Made by a program: the position numbers and the translations under genes
Notes under the pieces: generated by a model
What the model was told of the DNA's origin: nothing
Databases searched by the model: none
The model's input: the letters and a program-made list of their open reading frames with translations, nothing else
Assembly: GCF_001426905.1 (NCBI RefSeq)
Contig: NZ_LMFQ01000012.1
Location: 249,187-313,186, forward strand
Direction of reading: 5' to 3'
Origin: Caulobacter sp. Root1455
GTDB taxonomy: Bacteria; Pseudomonadota; Alphaproteobacteria; Caulobacterales; Caulobacteraceae
DNA: 64,000 nucleotides
In this document: one piece after another, positions 11,252 to 18,963 of the stretch
Layout: each line of letters opens with the position of its first letter
Numbering within the stretch: position 1 is the first letter of the stretch

Positions 11252-12240
11252 GCGTCGAGCATCGCCGACAGGGCCGGCGACAGGCGCTCCTCCAGGCCAG
11301 TCGGGCCGCGCGCCAGGATCATCGCGGCCAGGCCGTGCGCGTCGGCGAACGCCAGGGCGGCGTCGGGCGCCATCACGGTCAGGGCCGTGGCGTAGGCGTC
11401 GGCGCGCATGCAGCTTTCATCCAGCACGGTGACGCTGACCGTGGGGTTGGCGACGGGGGCGGCGGTGGCCGGGTCCAGGGTGTGGGCGTAGCGGCGGCCG
11501 TCGTGCTCGAAGAACCGGCGGTAGTCGCCGGAGGTGGCCACCGACAGGCCGTGCAGGGCGACCAGGGTGCGCAAGCCGTCATTGGCCGTGGGCGGGCGTT
11601 CCAGCTCGACCCACCAGGGCTGGCCGTCGGGCTTGGCCCCGGTCCCGCGCAGCTCGCCGCCGACCTCGATCAGGTACGAGCGCGCCCCGGCCCGGTCGAG
11701 GGCGGCGGCGACCTGGTCGACCGCGAAGCCCTTGGCGACGCCGTTGAGGTCCAGGCGCAGGCCGCCCGGCTGGAACAGGCTGTCGCCGTCCAAGGTCAGG
11801 CGGCGCCAGCCGGCCGCGTCGCGGGCCCTGGCGGCGGCGTCGGCCGGCGGCGGCGAACCCGAGAACGGACGCGGGCCGAAGCCCCACAGGTCGACCAGCG
11901 CGCCCAGGGTCGGGTCGAACGCGCCGTCCGTGGCCTCGGCGACCTCCAGGGCGCAGCGCAGCACCTGGGCGAAGGCCGGGGGCAGGGCGATCCAGCGTCC
12001 GGCGGCGGCGCGGTTGTAGCGCGACAGGTCCGACAGCGGCTCCCACGGGCTCATTTCCCGGACGACGCCGTCCAGCTCGCGCTGGGCCATGGCGGTCAGG
12101 GCGTCGGCGTTCGCGGTCGGCGGCGCGACCAGCTTGACCGACCACGTCGTGCCCATCGTCTGGCCGGCGAGCGCCAGCACCGCGCCGCCGATCGGGCGGG
12201 CGGGCGGTTCTGCGAGTTGGGGGACGAGGACGCGGGTCAT
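11248..12240 (-). CDS. apbE: FAD:protein FMN transferase (ApbE family)
   Basis: A 330-residue flavin transferase that attaches FMN covalently to Thr/Ser of target proteins, normally in the periplasm. ApbE motifs are MGTTWSVKLV near residue 30, FDPTLGALVDLWGFGP near 142, LDLNGVAKGFAVDQVAAAL near 190, EVGGELRGTG near 223 and YAHTLDPATAAPVANPTVSVTV near 272. There is no obvious signal peptide or lipobox at the annotated start; the N-terminus is short. It lies between the DUF4198 gene and the diflavin reductase. No clear flavinylation target (FMN-binding DGAT/S-type motif) was recognised in the operon. Confidence 0.92.
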   Translation of the reverse strand: MTRVLVPQLAEPPARPIGGAVLALAGQTMGTTWSVKLVAPPTANADALTAMAQRELDGVVREMSPWEPLSDLSRYNRAAAGRWIALPPAFAQVLRCALEVAEATDGAFDPTLGALVDLWGFGPRPFSGSPPPADAAARARDAAGWRRLTLDGDSLFQPGGLRLDLNGVAKGFAVDQVAAALDRAGARSYLIEVGGELRGTGAKPDGQPWWVELERPPTANDGLRTLVALHGLSVATSGDYRRFFEHDGRRYAHTLDPATAAPVANPTVSVTVLDESCMRADAYATALTVMAPDAALAFADAHGLAAMILARGPTGLEERLSPALSAMLDA

Positions 12241-12261
12241 GGGGGGCGCAAATCAAATGAG

Positions 12262-12303
12262 GTTGTCATCCCGGAAGCGCGGAGCGCTGTCCGGGATGAC
12301 AAC
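12262..12303. repeat. GTCATCCCGG-family palindrome inside the operon
   Basis: GTTGTCATCCCGGA (12262-12275) pairs perfectly with TCCGGGATGACAAC (12290-12303) over a 14-base spacer that itself contains AGCGC/GCGCT. It fills the gap between the DUF4198 stop and apbE, so it could attenuate or protect the transcript. Related palindromes occur at 47872-48000, 50815-50945 and 53810-53853. Confidence 0.85.
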
Positions 12304-12313
12304 GTTTTGAGTT

Positions 12314-13195
12314 CTACGGCCGCAGGGCTTCGAGCGTGGCGGTGTAGCTGGCGCTCATGCCGTCGCCGGCCAGGGGCGTGGCGGGCGCCGGAGCGCCGCC
12401 GGGGCCGCCCATGCCGCCGCCGGGACCGCGGCCGGTCTCGCCGGTGCGCACCACGGCGTTCAGCCAGTACATCCCGGCCTCCGGGAAGGTCACCTTGAAC
12501 GACCCGTCGGCGCCGGTCTTGACCTTGAAGTCGCCGGGGGTGGCGCGGTAGCGCGAATTGCCGGGGGCCAGGGTCACGTCCAGGTCCGCCGCCGGCTTGC
12601 CGTCGAGCAGGAACTTGAACGTCGCCGCCTCGCCGGCCACCAGGTCGTTGGGATGGGTGACCGGGACCAGCTCCAGGCCCTTGCCGGTCGGCGCGAACAC
12701 CGTGGTGGTCGGCGCGTCGCGGGTGACGAAGGTTTCGTTGCGGTTGAAGCTCTTGATGGTCTTCAGGTCGGCGGCGCCGGCCGGGACCTGCTTGGCGAAC
12801 TCTTCCGGCGTGCCGCGGAAGCGCTTGACCTGGCCGTCTTGCGTCCAGCTGGCCATGATCGAGCTGGTGGCCGAGCCGATCCTGTAAGTGCCCGGCTTGG
12901 CCAGCTGGACGTCGAAGGTCGAACGGTACTTGCCGGTCAGGGCGTTCTGGATCTTGTCGACCGAGCCGTCCGGCGCGGTGACCACCACGGCGTCCAGCCG
13001 CATCGGATTGTGGTCGGCGTAGAACAGCTCGTTGGAGATCGCCGCGTCGAGCGTCACCCAGGCGCCGTCGCCCGACAGCACCGTGAACGACGGCACGATC
13101 CAGCCGCGGTGGGCGCTGGCGGCCGAGGGCAGGAACAGGGCGACGCCAATGGCCAGGGGGGCGGCGACGGCGAGAAGGCGCTTCTTGAAGGTCAT
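12314..13195 (-). CDS. DUF4198-family exported protein
   Basis: A 293-residue protein with a clear Sec signal peptide (LAIGVALFLPSAASAH) followed by HRGWIVPSFTVL, the start of DUF4198 proteins that occur with metal- and cobalamin-related envelope systems. The C-terminal half looks like an Ig/carboxypeptidase-like fold (DLDVTLAPGNSRYR, KVTFPEAGMYWLNAVVRTGE). A Gly/Pro-rich tail near residues 260-280 is low complexity. The start at ATG 13195 is 17 bases after the DUF2271 stop; a longer upstream frame overlaps that gene and is rejected. Its likely role is a periplasmic accessory of the PepSY/ApbE module, inferred from the neighbours. Confidence 0.85.
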   Translation of the reverse strand: MTFKKRLLAVAAPLAIGVALFLPSAASAHRGWIVPSFTVLSGDGAWVTLDAAISNELFYADHNPMRLDAVVVTAPDGSVDKIQNALTGKYRSTFDVQLAKPGTYRIGSATSSIMASWTQDGQVKRFRGTPEEFAKQVPAGAADLKTIKSFNRNETFVTRDAPTTTVFAPTGKGLELVPVTHPNDLVAGEAATFKFLLDGKPAADLDVTLAPGNSRYRATPGDFKVKTGADGSFKVTFPEAGMYWLNAVVRTGETGRGPGGGMGGPGGAPAPATPLAGDGMSASYTATLEALRP

Positions 13196-13212
13196 GGCGT
13201 TTCTCTCTCGAT

Positions 13213-13746
13213 CTATTTGACGGCGACGGTGACGGCGCCGACTTCGGCCGTCCCCTTGGCGGTGGCGGGCGCGCCCGGCTTGCCCCAGGTGAACGGCACG
13301 CGGACGGCTTCGTGGCCGCCGACCTCGCGGGCGGCCTCGACGACCAGGTTGTACTGGCCGGGCTTGAGGTCCTTCAGCGGACCCTTGGCCCCGCTGAACA
13401 CCAGCTTCTGCGGGCCGGGGGCGCGGGTCGCGCCGCTGATCCCGTCGGCGGGGAAGCTCATCGCGCGGCCGGCCTTGCGCCACCACTGGCGCATGTCCTT
13501 CAGCCACTTGGTTCCGTGGTTTTCCTTGGAGTCGGCGTCGTACCAGACCGCCAGGGTCGCGGCGGTCGAGGCGTCGGGGGCCTCCACCCAGATGGCGACA
13601 TAGGGCTTGTGGTACTCGGCCACCGTCAGGCGCGGGACCTCGACGGTGACGTTGAGATCGGCGGCCAGGGCGGGCGTCGCCGCGCCGGCGCCGAGGGCCG
13701 AGAAGGTCAGCAAGGACAGCGACAGCTTCGGGGGGGAGCGCTTCAT
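13213..13746 (-). CDS. DUF2271-family exported protein
   Basis: A 177-residue protein beginning MKRSPPKLSLSLLTF with a signal peptide that ends near ATPALAAD. The mature part (VTVEVPRLTVAEYHKPYVAIWVE, AVWYDADSKENHGTKWLKDMRQWWRKAG) is the DUF2271 pattern, consistently found next to PepSY proteins and ApbE in iron-responsive clusters. The start at ATG 13746 is 11 bases after the PepSY stop. The upstream frame to 14526 overlaps the PepSY gene and is not used. Molecular function is unknown; a periplasmic partner of the PepSY protein is the simplest reading. Confidence 0.87.
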   Translation of the reverse strand: MKRSPPKLSLSLLTFSALGAGAATPALAADLNVTVEVPRLTVAEYHKPYVAIWVEAPDASTAATLAVWYDADSKENHGTKWLKDMRQWWRKAGRAMSFPADGISGATRAPGPQKLVFSGAKGPLKDLKPGQYNLVVEAAREVGGHEAVRVPFTWGKPGAPATAKGTAEVGAVTVAVK

Positions 13747-13757
13747 GACGGGACGCC

Positions 13758-14426
13758 TCACAGGTGGACGAAAAGGATGACGAGCAGCAGCGGGATCACC
13801 AGGCCTCCGGCCACCAGGGGCCAGGTCAGGGGACGGGCCCGGGCGTGGAATTGCAGGAGGATCAGGCCGGTGACCGCGAAGATCACGCAGGCGGCGGCGA
13901 AGATGTCGATGAACCAGCCCCAGGCCTTGCCTGCGTTGCGGCCCTTGTGCAGGTCGTTGAGCAGCGAGATCGCGCCGCGCGTGGTCTTCTCGTGCTCCAC
14001 GGCGCCGGTTTGGCGGTCGATGCTGATCCAGGCGTCGCCGCCGGGACGGGCCAGGGCGATATAGACCTCTTCCTCCGACCACTCGCCCTCGCGGCGGGCG
14101 ATGTCGGCGTCGACGGCCTTGTCCAGCCAGGTCTCGAGCTCCATCGGCAGGGGGCGTTTGCCCTCCACCGGGCCCGAGGCCAGCAGGTACAGAAGTTCGG
14201 GGGGCACGGTCGCCTTGCGGCTCACGATCTTGGGCTTGGCCTCGATCTGGCCGGCGTGGTTCAGGGTGAAGCCGGTGATCGCGAACAGCAGCAGGCCGAT
14301 CAGGCTCAGCGCGGCGCTGATCCAGTGCCACTGGTGCAACTGCTTGAGCCAGAACGAGCGGCTTTGCTGGACGGGTGCGGTTTTCACGGAATCCGGGGGC
14401 GAGGGCTTGAGCTGAGCCAAGGCCAT
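13758..14426 (-). CDS. PepSY-associated transmembrane protein
   Basis: A 222-residue inner-membrane protein: an N-terminal KQLHQWHWISAALSLIGLLLFAITGFTLNH-type segment (first TM about residues 35-55), a periplasmic PepSY-like domain (WLDKAVDADIARREGEWSEEEVYIALARPGGDAWISIDRQTG, split here) and two C-terminal TM helices around DIFAAACVIFAVTGLILL and PLVAGGLVIPLLLVILFV. His residues in the HQWHW motif could bind haem. It is the first gene of the five-gene operon and starts right at the Fur-like box. Similar proteins act in siderophore-iron reduction or transmembrane electron transfer; the substrate is not visible here. Confidence 0.87.
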   Translation of the reverse strand: MALAQLKPSPPDSVKTAPVQQSRSFWLKQLHQWHWISAALSLIGLLLFAITGFTLNHAGQIEAKPKIVSRKATVPPELLYLLASGPVEGKRPLPMELETWLDKAVDADIARREGEWSEEEVYIALARPGGDAWISIDRQTGAVEHEKTTRGAISLLNDLHKGRNAGKAWGWFIDIFAAACVIFAVTGLILLQFHARARPLTWPLVAGGLVIPLLLVILFVHL

Positions 14427-14428
14427 AC

Positions 14429-14445
14429 TTGAGAACGACTTGCAA
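14429..14445 (-). promoter_or_regulatory. Fur-like box at the start of the PepSY operon
   Basis: On the minus strand TTGCAAGTCGTTCTCAA lies two bases upstream of the PepSY start codon. It matches TTGCAAATGATTCTCAA-type Fur boxes at 15 of 17 positions. A repressor here would block initiation. Assignment is by similarity only. Confidence 0.5.
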
Positions 14446-14581
14446 AAGCAAGCCTTCCCGCGCGACGCGGCGCCCGTTCGGGCTTTCTTCCGCGATTAAG
14501 GAATTCTGGATCGGCCAGTGCGACAATGCCGAGTGCGACGATAGCGCACGGGGACGCGCGCCTCGGGGGCGGCTAGTTCTG

Positions 14582-14596
14582 TTTACCAGTTGTTAA
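14582..14596 (+). promoter_or_regulatory. CtrA-like box upstream of the receiver gene
   Basis: TTTA-CCAGTTG-TTAA differs at one base from the CtrA consensus TTAA-N7-TTAA. It ends 18 bases before the TTG start at 14615. Confidence 0.45.
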
Positions 14597-14614
14597 GCAC
14601 GTCGGGGGCGAGCG

Positions 14615-14983
14615 TTGCGCAGGATCCTAGTCGCGGAGGACGATATCCTCCTGGCCACCATCCACGAGATCACCCTCAGCGAGGCGGGTTTCGAGGTGCT
14701 GGTCTGCCGCGACGGCGAGCAGGCCCTGGCGGCCATGGACGCCTTCGATCCCGATCTGCTGATCACCGATTTCTGGATGCCGCGCATGACCGGCGGCGAG
14801 CTGATCAAGGCCACGCGCCGTCGTCGGGGCGCGCGCACGGCCGTGCTGTTGGCCTCGGCCCGCGACGACCGCCTGCTGACCGAAGACGAGCGCGGCGACG
14901 CCCGCCTCGAAAAGCCGATCTCGCCGGCCCGCCTGTTGGGCGCGGTGCGGGCGCTGGAGGCGCGCTGGCCGCACGCGGCCTGA
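14615..14983 (+). CDS. Single-domain response regulator (receiver only)
   Basis: A 122-residue CheY-like receiver with no output domain. The acidic pocket is E8/D9/D10 (VAEDDILL), the phospho-acceptor is D52 in LLITDFWMP, the switch residue lies in LLASARDD and the conserved Lys in RLEKPIS. The only in-frame start after the upstream stop at 14594 is TTG at 14615, preceded by CGGGGG. Such stand-alone receivers relay phosphate between kinases and phosphotransferases or control degradation and motility in Caulobacter. No kinase is adjacent. A CtrA-like box upstream suggests cell-cycle control, which is an inference. Confidence 0.88.
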   Translation: MRRILVAEDDILLATIHEITLSEAGFEVLVCRDGEQALAAMDAFDPDLLITDFWMPRMTGGELIKATRRRRGARTAVLLASARDDRLLTEDERGDARLEKPISPARLLGAVRALEARWPHAA

Positions 14984-15178
14984 AGGGGCGGCCTGAAAAC
15001 AGGCCGGCGAACGCGGTTCGGTCGGAGTCACGGGGCGCCTGCCCGGCAGGCTTGACCCAAAAACTCGACCAATCGATCCGTCGATGCGACAGGCGACCTC
15101 GACAAGCACCGCTTTAGAGGAGAAGTATGCCGCCTTTCGTCGCGGGAGCATGCCTGCGCGTCGCATTGGGGTCGTTTC

Positions 15179-17113
15179 TTGAAAACGCTGTTCTTTACCG
15201 CCTCCGCCCTCGCTCTTTCGCTCAGCTTCTCCGGCGCCTTCGCCCAGGAGCGCGTTCCGGTCCAGGCGCCGCCGACCCCGGCGATCGCCGCCGCCCAGGA
15301 CGTCGCCTATCCGGGCGTGCTGAAGCTGTCGGTCGACGCCACCGACCTGGACCGCAAGATCTTCCAGGTCCGCGAGACGATCCCGGTCGCCAAGTCCGGC
15401 CCGATGACCATCCTCTATCCGCAGTGGGTTCCCGGCGGCCACTCGCCGCGCAACGACCTGGACAAGATGGCCGGTCTGGTGATCACCGCCAACGGCAAGC
15501 CCCTGCCGTGGACCCGCGACCCGGTCGCCGTCCACGCCTTCCACTTCGACGTGCCCGAAGGCGCGACCGAGGTTCAGGTCAGCTTCCAGTTCCTCACCCC
15601 GGTGAAGGCCGACGTCGGCCGCATCCTGGTGACCGACGACATGCTGAACGTGCAATGGCTGCAGCTGGGCTTCTACCCGGCCGGCTACTACACGCGCCGC
15701 ATCCAGATCGAGCCGACCGTCAAGCTGCCGGAAGGCTGGAGCTTCGGCACCGCGCTGGAGAAGGCCTCGACCAGCGGTTCGACCACCACCTTCAAGACCA
15801 CCACCTTCGAGACCCTGGTCGACTCGCCGATGTTCGCCGGCCGCTACTACAAGCAGGTCGACCTGGATCCGGGCGCGGCCACGCCGGTGCGCCTGAACAT
15901 CGTCGCCGACAAGCCCGAGCTGCTGGAGATCAAGCCCGAGCAGCTGCAGATCCACCGCAACCTGGTGCAGCAGGCCTACAAGCTGTACGGCGCGCACCAC
16001 TACGACCACTACGACTTCCTGCTGGCCCTGACCGACAAGATGGGCGGCATCGGCCTGGAGCATCACCGCTCCAGCGAAAACGGCGTCGTGCCCAAATACT
16101 TCACCGACTGGGACAAGACCTATGTCGGCCGCGACCTGCTGGCGCACGAATACACCCACTCGTGGAACGGCAAGTTCCGCCGCGCCGCCGACCTCTACAC
16201 CCCCACGCTGAACGAGCCGATGCGCGACAGCCTGATGTGGGTCTACGAGGGCCAGACCCAGTACTGGGGCAATGTGCTGGCCGCCCGCTCGGGCCTGCAG
16301 ACCAAGCAGCAGGGCCTGGACTCCCTGGCCATGACCGCCGCGCTCTACGACACCCGCGCCGGCCGCAACTGGCGCAACGTGCTCGACACCACCAACGACC
16401 CGATCATCGCCAACCGCAAGCCGGCCTCGTGGACCAGCTGGCAGCGTAGCGAGGACTACTATTCGGAAGGCCAGCTGGTCTGGCTCGACGCCGATACGCT
16501 GATCCGCGAGAAGACCGGCGGCAAGAAGTCGCTCGACGATTTCGCCAAGGCCTTCTTCGGCGTCGAGAACGGCTCCTACGTGCCGCTGACCTACGACTTC
16601 GACACCGTGGTCCAGACGCTGAACGGCGTGGTGGCCAACGACTGGGCCACCTTCCTGAAGACCCGGATCGAGGGGCTTTCGGAGCACGCGCCGCTCGATG
16701 GCCTGACCCGCGGCGGCTACAAGCTGGTCTATACCGACACCCCGACCGAGTTCTACAAGGCGGCGGAAACCCGGGGCAAGGTCGTCAATCTCAGCTACTC
16801 GCTGGGCGTGACGATCGGCAAGGAAGGCGTGCTGTCGGCGGTCAACTGGGACACCCCGGCCTTCAAGGCGGGCCTGACGGCCGGCGAGACCATCGTGGCG
16901 ATCAACGGCACGGCCTATTCCGACGACCTGATCAAGGACGCGGTCAAGGCCACGGCCAAGGCCGACGCCCCGGCGGTCGAGCTGCTGGTCAAGGACGGCG
17001 AGCGCTACCGGACGGTCAAGATCGACTATCACGGCGGCCTGCGCTACCCGCGCCTGGAGCGCATCGAAGGCACGCCCGCGCGGCTGGACGACATCTACAC
17101 CGCGCGCAAATAG
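15179..17113 (+). CDS. M61-family metallopeptidase (glycyl aminopeptidase-like) with PDZ domain
   Basis: A 644-residue exported peptidase. Residues 1-22 form a signal peptide (SLSFSGAFAQ). After the N-terminal beta domain comes the zinc site HEYTHSW (H323, E324, H327) with the likely third ligand Glu in WVYEGQTQYWG. A C-terminal PDZ-like domain is seen at about residues 540-620 (SLGVTIGKEGVLSAV, AFKAGLTAGETIVAINGTAYSDD). The start is TTG at 15179; no in-frame ATG sits close upstream. Predicted to act in the periplasm, cleaving peptides with N-terminal Gly/Ala-type preference in characterised relatives. Followed by a strong terminator. Confidence 0.93.
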   Translation: MKTLFFTASALALSLSFSGAFAQERVPVQAPPTPAIAAAQDVAYPGVLKLSVDATDLDRKIFQVRETIPVAKSGPMTILYPQWVPGGHSPRNDLDKMAGLVITANGKPLPWTRDPVAVHAFHFDVPEGATEVQVSFQFLTPVKADVGRILVTDDMLNVQWLQLGFYPAGYYTRRIQIEPTVKLPEGWSFGTALEKASTSGSTTTFKTTTFETLVDSPMFAGRYYKQVDLDPGAATPVRLNIVADKPELLEIKPEQLQIHRNLVQQAYKLYGAHHYDHYDFLLALTDKMGGIGLEHHRSSENGVVPKYFTDWDKTYVGRDLLAHEYTHSWNGKFRRAADLYTPTLNEPMRDSLMWVYEGQTQYWGNVLAARSGLQTKQQGLDSLAMTAALYDTRAGRNWRNVLDTTNDPIIANRKPASWTSWQRSEDYYSEGQLVWLDADTLIREKTGGKKSLDDFAKAFFGVENGSYVPLTYDFDTVVQTLNGVVANDWATFLKTRIEGLSEHAPLDGLTRGGYKLVYTDTPTEFYKAAETRGKVVNLSYSLGVTIGKEGVLSAVNWDTPAFKAGLTAGETIVAINGTAYSDDLIKDAVKATAKADAPAVELLVKDGERYRTVKIDYHGGLRYPRLERIEGTPARLDDIYTARK

Positions 17114-17136
17114 GCGCTGGTGCGGAGACAGTGAAG

Positions 17137-17168
17137 GGGCCGCCGGCGGAGACGCCGGCGGCCCTTTT
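17137..17168 (+). terminator. Rho-independent terminator after the M61 peptidase
   Basis: A 12-bp perfect GC stem GGGCCGCCGGCG / CGCCGGCGGCCC with a GAGA loop is followed by TTTT. It starts 24 bases after the stop codon. Confidence 0.9.
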
Positions 17169-17179
17169 CCTTGGCGACG

Positions 17180-17596
17180 CTACGCCTGCCCGCCGGTCAT
17201 GGACGACATGTCCATCCACGCTGGCTCGAACACATTGCCGTCCGGGTCGGCGAAGGTCCGGATGTACATGAAGCCCAGGTCCTGGGCCTCGCGGACGTCC
17301 GCCTTGCCGCCGGACTTGGCGGCGGCCTCGACGATGGCGTCGACGTCCTGGCGACTGTCGCGCGACAGGGCGAAGAGGGCCGCGCTGGTCTGGTGGGCGT
17401 CGGCGATCGGCTTGGTGGTGAATGTCGCGTAGTAGTCGTGGACCATCAGCTGGAAGGTGATGGCGTCGGACCAGACCATGGAAGACGCCTGCTCGTTGCT
17501 GAACTGGGCGTTCTTCTCAAAGCCGATCGCTTGATAGAACCGGGTCGCCGCCGCCAGGTCCCGTACCGGCAGGTTCACGAAAAGCATCTTGGGCAT
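17180..17596 (-). CDS. VOC (glyoxalase/bleomycin-resistance) family protein
   Basis: A 138-residue protein of the vicinal oxygen chelate fold, two beta-alpha-beta-beta-beta units: MLFVNLPVRDLAAATRFYQAIGF at the N-terminus and DLGFMYIRTFADPDGNVFEPAWMD at the C-terminus. Members of this subgroup carry few metal ligands and are often of unknown activity. Start ATG 17596 with GGAAAGA upstream; the longer frame to 17671 runs through the operator region. It faces a MarR-family gene across 68 bases holding two near-identical palindromes, so it is the likely target of that regulator. Confidence 0.85.
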   Translation of the reverse strand: MPKMLFVNLPVRDLAAATRFYQAIGFEKNAQFSNEQASSMVWSDAITFQLMVHDYYATFTTKPIADAHQTSAALFALSRDSRQDVDAIVEAAAKSGGKADVREAQDLGFMYIRTFADPDGNVFEPAWMDMSSMTGGQA

Positions 17597-17626
17597 CGGG
17601 TCTTTCCAAAAGCGTCGAAACGGATG

Positions 17627-17675
17627 TATCTCGATGTCGAGATAAATGCGGGTTAGATATCTTGATGTCAAGACA
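17627..17675. promoter_or_regulatory. Two MarR-type operators in the divergent promoter region
   Basis: TATCTCGATGTCGAGATA (17627-17644) is a perfect palindrome around TG. TATCTTGATGTCAAGACA (17658-17675) is the same shape with one arm mismatch. Their centres are 31 bp apart, about three helical turns, which would put two dimers on one DNA face. The second covers the start codon of the MarR gene, the first the presumed VOC promoter. Confidence 0.78.
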
Positions 17676-18192
17676 TGTGGACGGGCGGCTGGATCGCATC
17701 GACACCCGTCGGGCCCAATGGGCCATTGAACTGCCCGACGTTGATACGGTCGGGATGGCGATCTTGGGCCGCGCGCGTCTTATCGCGACCCAAGCGCGGC
17801 CGGCCATCGAAGCCGTGTTCGCCGAACATGGCCTGGACACCGGCGAATTCGACGTGGTCGCGACCCTGCTGCGATCGGGACAGCCCTATCGTCTTCGCCC
17901 CACCGAACTCTACCGCTCGCTGATGATCTCGTCCGGAGGGCTCACCGACAGACTGAAGCGATTGACCAAGGCCGGCCTCATTCGTCGTCCACCGGACGAA
18001 GCGGACGGCCGCGGCTTGCTCGTCGAGCTTACGCCGGAAGGTCGCCGTGTGGCCGAGGCGGCGTTTCGGCGGGACATGGAGGTGGAAGCCCGGATCCTGG
18101 ACGTGCTCGATGACGAGGAACGTGCAAGGCTCGCGACCTTGCTTCGCAAGCTGGCCCGGTCGCTCGAAGACGACATCATTCCGCCCGCCTGA
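17665..18192 (+). CDS. MarR-family transcriptional regulator
   Basis: A 175-residue regulator. After an N-terminal segment (QWAIELPDVDTVGMAILGRA) comes the winged helix: FDVVATLLRSGQPYRLRPTELYRSLMISSGGLTDRLKRLTKAGLI with the wing at RRPPDEADGRGLLVELTPEGR. The C-terminal helix (ARILDVLDDEERARLATLLRKLARSLED) forms the dimer interface. ATG 17665 is preferred; TTG 17662 is the codon just before it. It faces the VOC gene and its start is covered by an operator-like palindrome, so it probably represses both genes. The ligand is unknown. Confidence 0.9.
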   Translation: MSRHVDGRLDRIDTRRAQWAIELPDVDTVGMAILGRARLIATQARPAIEAVFAEHGLDTGEFDVVATLLRSGQPYRLRPTELYRSLMISSGGLTDRLKRLTKAGLIRRPPDEADGRGLLVELTPEGRRVAEAAFRRDMEVEARILDVLDDEERARLATLLRKLARSLEDDIIPPA

Positions 18193-18311
18193 GCGCGTCC
18201 GGTCTTGATGCCGCCACGGGTTCCGTGGAAGACGATCCAAGCTTCACGCTTGCGCCCATCCAGACGTCCGCTCGGATGTCTTCTGTCTCAAATTCCGCTG
18301 TGAGTGTCCGC

Positions 18312-18818
18312 ATGAATCGCATCGCCGGCCTGATCCTGGGCCTTTCCCTGCTGTCGAGCCCCGTCCTGGCGCAGGAGGCTTCGAGCCCGCCCCAGCTGTC
18401 GGCCGCCGTCGACACCGCCAAGACCTTGGCCGAGGGCCAGGCCTTCCTGGCCAAGAACGCCAAGGCGTCCGGCGTCGTCACCACGGCCTCGGGCCTGCAG
18501 TACAAGGTGACGACCTCGGGTCCGAAGACCGGCCCCTCGCCGAAGATCGGCGACATCGTCAAGGTGCATTACGAGGGCAAGCTGCTGGACGGCACGGTGT
18601 TCGACAGCTCGTTCCAGCGCGGCCAGGCGGCGATCATGCCGGCCGAGGGTCTGATCCCGGGCTGGCTGAAGGTCCTGCCGATGATGCACGTCGGCGACGA
18701 ATGGACCCTGTGGATCCCGGCCGAGCTGGCCTACGGCGAACGCAGCACGGGCCCCATCCCGGCCAACAGCGTGCTGGTGTTCAGGCTGCGGCTGATCGGG
18801 ATGCTGGCGGTGGATTGA
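18312..18818 (+). CDS. FKBP-type peptidyl-prolyl cis-trans isomerase, exported
   Basis: A 168-residue protein with a signal peptide (LILGLSLLSSPVLAQ) and a single FKBP domain over about residues 60-165. It shows SGLQYKV, GDIVKVHYEGKLLDGTVFDSS, GLIPGWLKVLPMMHVGDEWTLWIPAELAYGE (split) and VLVFRLRLI, the standard FkpA/MIP-like core. Start ATG 18312 is chosen because the signal peptide follows at once; longer frames only add a low-complexity leader. Likely a periplasmic folding factor. No operon partner is evident. Confidence 0.92.
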   Translation: MNRIAGLILGLSLLSSPVLAQEASSPPQLSAAVDTAKTLAEGQAFLAKNAKASGVVTTASGLQYKVTTSGPKTGPSPKIGDIVKVHYEGKLLDGTVFDSSFQRGQAAIMPAEGLIPGWLKVLPMMHVGDEWTLWIPAELAYGERSTGPIPANSVLVFRLRLIGMLAVD

Positions 18819-18839
18819 ATTGAAGGCGCGGAGCGGGCG

Positions 18840-18963
18840 AACACTTGCCCCCTCCGCGCCTTCGGCGCTCCTCCCCCAAAGGGGGAAGAGGGCGCCGCGT
18901 TCTCGTCCTCCGCCCCCTGTGGGGGCGGACAGGCGGCGAAGCCGCCAGGTGGGGGCAAGTGTT
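18840..18963. repeat. Dispersed palindromic repeat, copy 2
   Basis: Ends AACACTTGCCCCC and GGGGGCAAGTGTT, with internal CTTCGGCG, CCCCCAAAGGGGG and CCCCCTGTGGGGG hairpins. The right end overlaps the rutA stop codon. The outer hairpin halves differ from the other copies (GGCGGCGAAGCCGCC in place of GACCGCGAAGCGGTC). Confidence 0.88.

Noticed and set aside
14627..17032. 801-codon frame on the minus strand
   Set aside because: Antisense to the receiver and the M61 peptidase, both of which have clear motifs on the plus strand.
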